Positions 6,981 through 9,134 of a DNA stretch of 9,134 bases are shown piece after piece (within the stretch, counting starts at the first letter, position 1; the number at the start of each line of letters is the position of its first letter). The DNA comes from an uncultured Clostridia bacterium (GTDB lineage: Bacteria; Bacillota; Clostridia; TANB77; CAG-508). Location: positions 1 to 9,134 of the forward strand of contig CALXRJ010000029.1 of the NCBI GenBank assembly GCA_944390615.1, written 5' to 3'. The notes beneath the pieces are model-generated. The model did not search any database. It was not told the DNA's origin and worked only from the letters and a program-made list of their open reading frames with translations. The position numbers and the translations under genes are program-made.

Positions 6981-8579
6981 TTATAAAGGTAGAATAATAT
7001 TAAACTTAGTCCCTTTTCCTACTTCTGACTCAAAAGTAATATTTCCATTAAAATGAGCCTTAATTGTAGAATAAGACATATAAAGCCCAAGTCCAGTACC
7101 ATTTTTTCCTTTTGTAGTAATCATCTCCTTAAAAAGTTTATTCTTAACATTTTCTGGTAACCCACAAGCATGATCCTCAATAGAAATAACTAAATTATTC
7201 TCTCCATCTGTATTAAAATCCAAATTAATACTTTCTTCAGTTTTTCCATTATAAGCCTGAATGGCATTAGAAATCATATTATTAATAACCTGTACCAAAC
7301 TATTTACATCACCATGAATTACGGTTTTACTATCTGTATACATATGTACATTCAAATAAATAATTGCATTTTTCAATTCATGTTTCATCAAAATATCAAT
7401 TCTTTTTACTAACTCTTCTAAATCAAAAGAAATATTTTCAGTCTCCGAAAGAGTTACGGCTTGACCTTTTACAGCAGTTATAATATCAGACATATATTCT
7501 GTATAATTTTTAATTTTATCAATCCAAGTTTGCATATCTTTGGCAATATCATAATGATCTTGAGGCGTAACAGTCGGATTTTCAATTGACATCTGATACT
7601 CTTTTACCAAATCAGTTAAACCTTCAGCTGCACCTGAAATCGACATAATTGGGGTTTTCAAATTATGAGCAATTCCACCAATTAATTGCCCTAAAGACGC
7701 AAGACGTTCATTCTCCATAAGGCTATCTTGTTTATCTTTTATTGTCTGCATATCTTCCACATGTTGCGTAATATCTTTAAATAAAATAAGAGTTCCAATG
7801 TAAGTATTATTATTATTTAAGCTACTAAATTCAATATTAAAATATTTATTTAAAGTTTTAAAATATTTATTTAAAGTTTGTGTTTTAGTTGTGTTTTTAG
7901 AGTGAATCAAAAGACTGCGAAATTTCTCTAAATCTATATCAGAAATATTAGCAATTTGTATTAATTCAAATACCGTTTTATTTCGAATATCCACATCTTT
8001 TAGATGTCCTAATGTTAAAAAAGTCTGGTTAAAATCTATAATTTTATTATCTTCATTTATTACTAAATAACCATCTGACATGCGATCTACAATTTTTTGT
8101 AAAGCAATAGGAGCAATGCTTAAAAATTTAAATTTAAAAATAGCCAGTGCATAGCAAACAATTGCAATCGTAAAAGAAATCGGTGTTACATAAATGGACA
8201 TATTAAAAATATTATAAGTTCCCAAAATATTTATCACTACAGGAACCATAGTTCCCGTAATGATAAGTAAAGATTGTCTAGAGAAAAAGCCCGCATTTTT
8301 TATCGAAAACTTTATCAAATTTAATAAAGCAAACAATAACAAACCATAAGAGTAAAGTGTATGAACTGCCATATAAGGTCCAGAAACTGTATCATTTAAA
8401 TATACAGAATAAGTGCGATAAAACAAATGATGAAAATCATTAGTCCATAATAATAACAGTGATAAAATTGGAACAAACAGTAAAATAGCATATATTCTTT
8501 TTAATTTAATTTTTGTTTTTGTAAAAACCATACTTGTAAAAAAGAAACAAACTGGTAAAAAACAAGTTCCAATATACAC
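6981..8579 (-). CDS. 7TM-PAS sensor histidine kinase, main part (5' end frameshifted)
   Basis: A membrane sensor kinase missing its first two helices in this frame. Numbered from the GTG at 8579, hydrophobic segments lie near 2-20, 29-46, 73-91, 103-122 and 128-151: five helices that complete a HisKA_7TM-like sensor with the two encoded just upstream. A PAS region follows (about 155-275, VDRMSDGYLVINEDNKIIDFN). The HisKA region has phospho-acceptor H305 in GGIAHNLKTP. The HATPase core has the N box INNMISNAIQAY (432-443), the F-box LFKE (482-485) and G2 GKNGTGLGL (491-499). The G1 box reads DHACG (469-473), not the usual DxGxG. The GTG has no ribosome site, and the frame stays open upstream to 8621 encoding GIDPIYFDYF, which reads as native protein. 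GTG is therefore not a true start and the gene is frameshifted. A perfect 21-bp duplication lies in the PAS region. Confidence 0.88.
   Translation of the reverse strand: MYIGTCFLPVCFFFTSMVFTKTKIKLKRIYAILLFVPILSLLLLWTNDFHHLFYRTYSVYLNDTVSGPYMAVHTLYSYGLLLFALLNLIKFSIKNAGFFSRQSLLIITGTMVPVVINILGTYNIFNMSIYVTPISFTIAIVCYALAIFKFKFLSIAPIALQKIVDRMSDGYLVINEDNKIIDFNQTFLTLGHLKDVDIRNKTVFELIQIANISDIDLEKFRSLLIHSKNTTKTQTLNKYFKTLNKYFNIEFSSLNNNNTYIGTLILFKDITQHVEDMQTIKDKQDSLMENERLASLGQLIGGIAHNLKTPIMSISGAAEGLTDLVKEYQMSIENPTVTPQDHYDIAKDMQTWIDKIKNYTEYMSDIITAVKGQAVTLSETENISFDLEELVKRIDILMKHELKNAIIYLNVHMYTDSKTVIHGDVNSLVQVINNMISNAIQAYNGKTEESINLDFNTDGENNLVISIEDHACGLPENVKNKLFKEMITTKGKNGTGLGLYMSYSTIKAHFNGNITFESEVGKGTKFNIILPL
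7837..7878. repeat. Perfect 21-bp in-frame tandem duplication in the kinase PAS region
   Basis: Positions 7837-7857 and 7858-7878 are identical 21-mers placed head to tail. In the minus-strand protein they encode TLNKYFK followed by TLNKYFN (residues 235-248 of the main kinase frame); the last residue differs because the codon runs past the repeat. The unit is a multiple of three, so the frame is kept and seven residues are added. No divergence between the copies means the duplication is recent. Confidence 0.93.
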
Positions 8580-8601
8580 AAAATAATCAAAATAAATCGG
8601 A

Positions 8602-8799
8602 TCAATTCCGCAAACGATTGGCTAAAACAATTTGAAAAAGCAAGCCAATATCACATATCAAAAGGCAGACCATTGTCAATAAAAAACAAGTTCTTAATTG
8701 ACTTTTGGCTATTTTTTTATCAATTAAAGTTGCTAAAATTAAAGTTGCAACAAACGATAAAAGTAAAATAATAAAAGTAGAATAAGATGTTGTTAACAT
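8602..8799 (-). pseudogene. 5' fragment of the frameshifted 7TM histidine kinase
   Basis: These 65 codons encode two hydrophobic helices (about 5-27 and 35-60) and then stop. The true kinase start is here: ATG 8799 is preceded by a strong AAGGAGG, nine bases upstream, while no ribosome site precedes the downstream GTG. The sequence ends LLFQIVLANRLRN, where the last few residues are probably out-of-frame. Joining LANR to CGIDPIYFDYFVYIGTC of the other frame, by removing one T on the coding strand, gives a continuous 605-residue kinase with seven helices. The fragment lies 29 bp after the reductase stop codon, so the two genes share an operon. A stand-alone two-helix protein is the less likely alternative. 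The helix 1 region also carries a short 15-bp-period repeat encoding ATLILATLI. Confidence 0.82.
8605..8621 (-). other. Frameshift site in the kinase gene
   Basis: The upstream frame meets TGA at 8604-8602 and the downstream frame meets TAG at 8624-8622, so the shift must fall between them. One extra base fits the phase change. The simplest repair is loss of one base from AAA at 8612-8614 (TTT on the coding strand). The three-base run is too short for a typical homopolymer error, and no known programmed slippery site or pseudoknot is evident. Confidence 0.8.
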
Positions 8800-8828
8800 G
8801 AAAATTTCCTCCTTAGTTAAAGAAAAAT

Positions 8829-9134
8829 CTAAAATTTAAAAAAATTAATTTGTTCAAAATATCGGATATATTTGGTAATATATTCTTTATCAATCATTGG
8901 CCAATTAAATCCTAATTGGGATAAATAAGAAGTGCTAAAATTAGAATCCATTAAGATATTACTAACAATTTTGAATTTTTTATTAGCATCTAACTCTGTT
9001 ACAATACCAGTAATTTCGTTTTTTAAAATCGGATCTTTTAAAAACAAAGTTACCTTTTCTGAAAATTCTTTGTCAGTTACAAAATCTACCTTTATATTTA
9101 ACTCATTTATAAATTTTACCAAATCTACAAAAGA
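8829..9134 (-). CDS. C-terminal part of a probable NRPS-type thioester reductase (SDR) protein
   Basis: The frame is open to the right edge of the window, so only the last 101 residues are seen; the TTG at 9122 is an internal Leu, not a start. The ending LGFNWPMIDKEYITKYIRYFEQINF, here split as LGFNWPMIDKEY then ITKYIRYFEQINF, resembles the C-terminus of extended SDR thioester-reductase domains that close NRPS-like adenylation-carrier-reductase enzymes. The preceding GIVTELDANKKFKIVSNI fits the same region. Such domains reductively release a carrier-bound acyl or peptidyl chain as an aldehyde or alcohol using NAD(P)H. The Rossmann glycine motif and catalytic Tyr/Lys lie outside the window, so I judge by C-terminal pattern and memory only. 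The stop is TAG and the 7TM kinase follows after 29 bp, suggesting cotranscription. Confidence 0.55.
   Translation of the reverse strand, partial: SFVDLVKFINELNIKVDFVTDKEFSEKVTLFLKDPILKNEITGIVTELDANKKFKIVSNILMDSNFSTSYLSQLGFNWPMIDKEYITKYIRYFEQINFFKF

Noticed and set aside
8577..8579. GTG as the real start of the histidine kinase
   Set aside because: There is no ribosome site upstream, the frame upstream encodes plausible kinase sequence (GIDPIYFDYF), and a five-helix sensor would be incomplete.
8602..8624. Programmed ribosomal frameshift in the kinase gene
   Set aside because: The phase change needs +1 (or -2) slippage, no known slippery heptamer or downstream stimulatory structure is visible, and a simple one-base indel explains it better.

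Overview
The window is AT-rich and uses genetic code 11, with TAA, TAG and TGA all acting as stops. It has strong AAGGAGG-type ribosome binding sites and mostly dense genes. Together with a YkpA/YbiT-type ABC-F ATPase, a Tex protein, a DUF4190-like membrane protein, a REC-HD-GYP regulator and a 7TM-type sensor kinase, this points to a low-GC Firmicute, most likely a member of the Clostridia. I see no rRNA, tRNA, CRISPR array, transposase or phage structural gene.

Layout. Positions 1-286 hold no gene. They contain a 19-bp inverted repeat (5-23/65-83) around a GC-rich core, then a promoter for the first gene. Two housekeeping genes follow on the + strand: an ABC-F ATPase (287-1870) and tex (1933-4116). 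A terminator hairpin at 4123-4162 is shared with the convergent minus-strand unit beyond it. That unit is a REC-HD-GYP response regulator (4532-5599, own promoter 5628-5656) followed by a small DUF4190-like membrane protein (4174-4482). A 418-bp intergenic stretch leads to an 87-aa + strand protein of unknown function (6018-6281). It converges on an XRE-type regulator (6340-6669, minus) across another shared hairpin. A 311-bp gap ends in a terminator for the next minus-strand operon. That operon holds the C-terminus of a protein resembling an NRPS-type thioester reductase (8829 to the right edge) and a 7TM-PAS-histidine kinase.

The kinase gene is broken. Its first two membrane helices (8602-8799) lie in a different frame from the remaining five helices, the PAS region and the catalytic core (6981-8579). 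Deleting one base of a T triplet on the coding strand (AAA at 8612-8614 on the + strand) would restore a 605-residue protein. The same gene carries a perfect in-frame 21-bp tandem duplication in its PAS region. The defect is therefore either a young lesion in a decaying gene or a sequencing error.

Working together. The most interesting reading is a possible signalling module: a reductive NRPS-like enzyme, a seven-helix sensor kinase 29 bp downstream, and a REC-HD-GYP regulator nearby whose output would be cyclic-di-GMP hydrolysis. The XRE/87-aa pair sits between kinase and regulator. The module is inference, and the kinase lesion may have silenced it here. The second point of interest is the ABC-F protein: both halves of one of its two composite ATP sites are degenerate while the other site looks intact.
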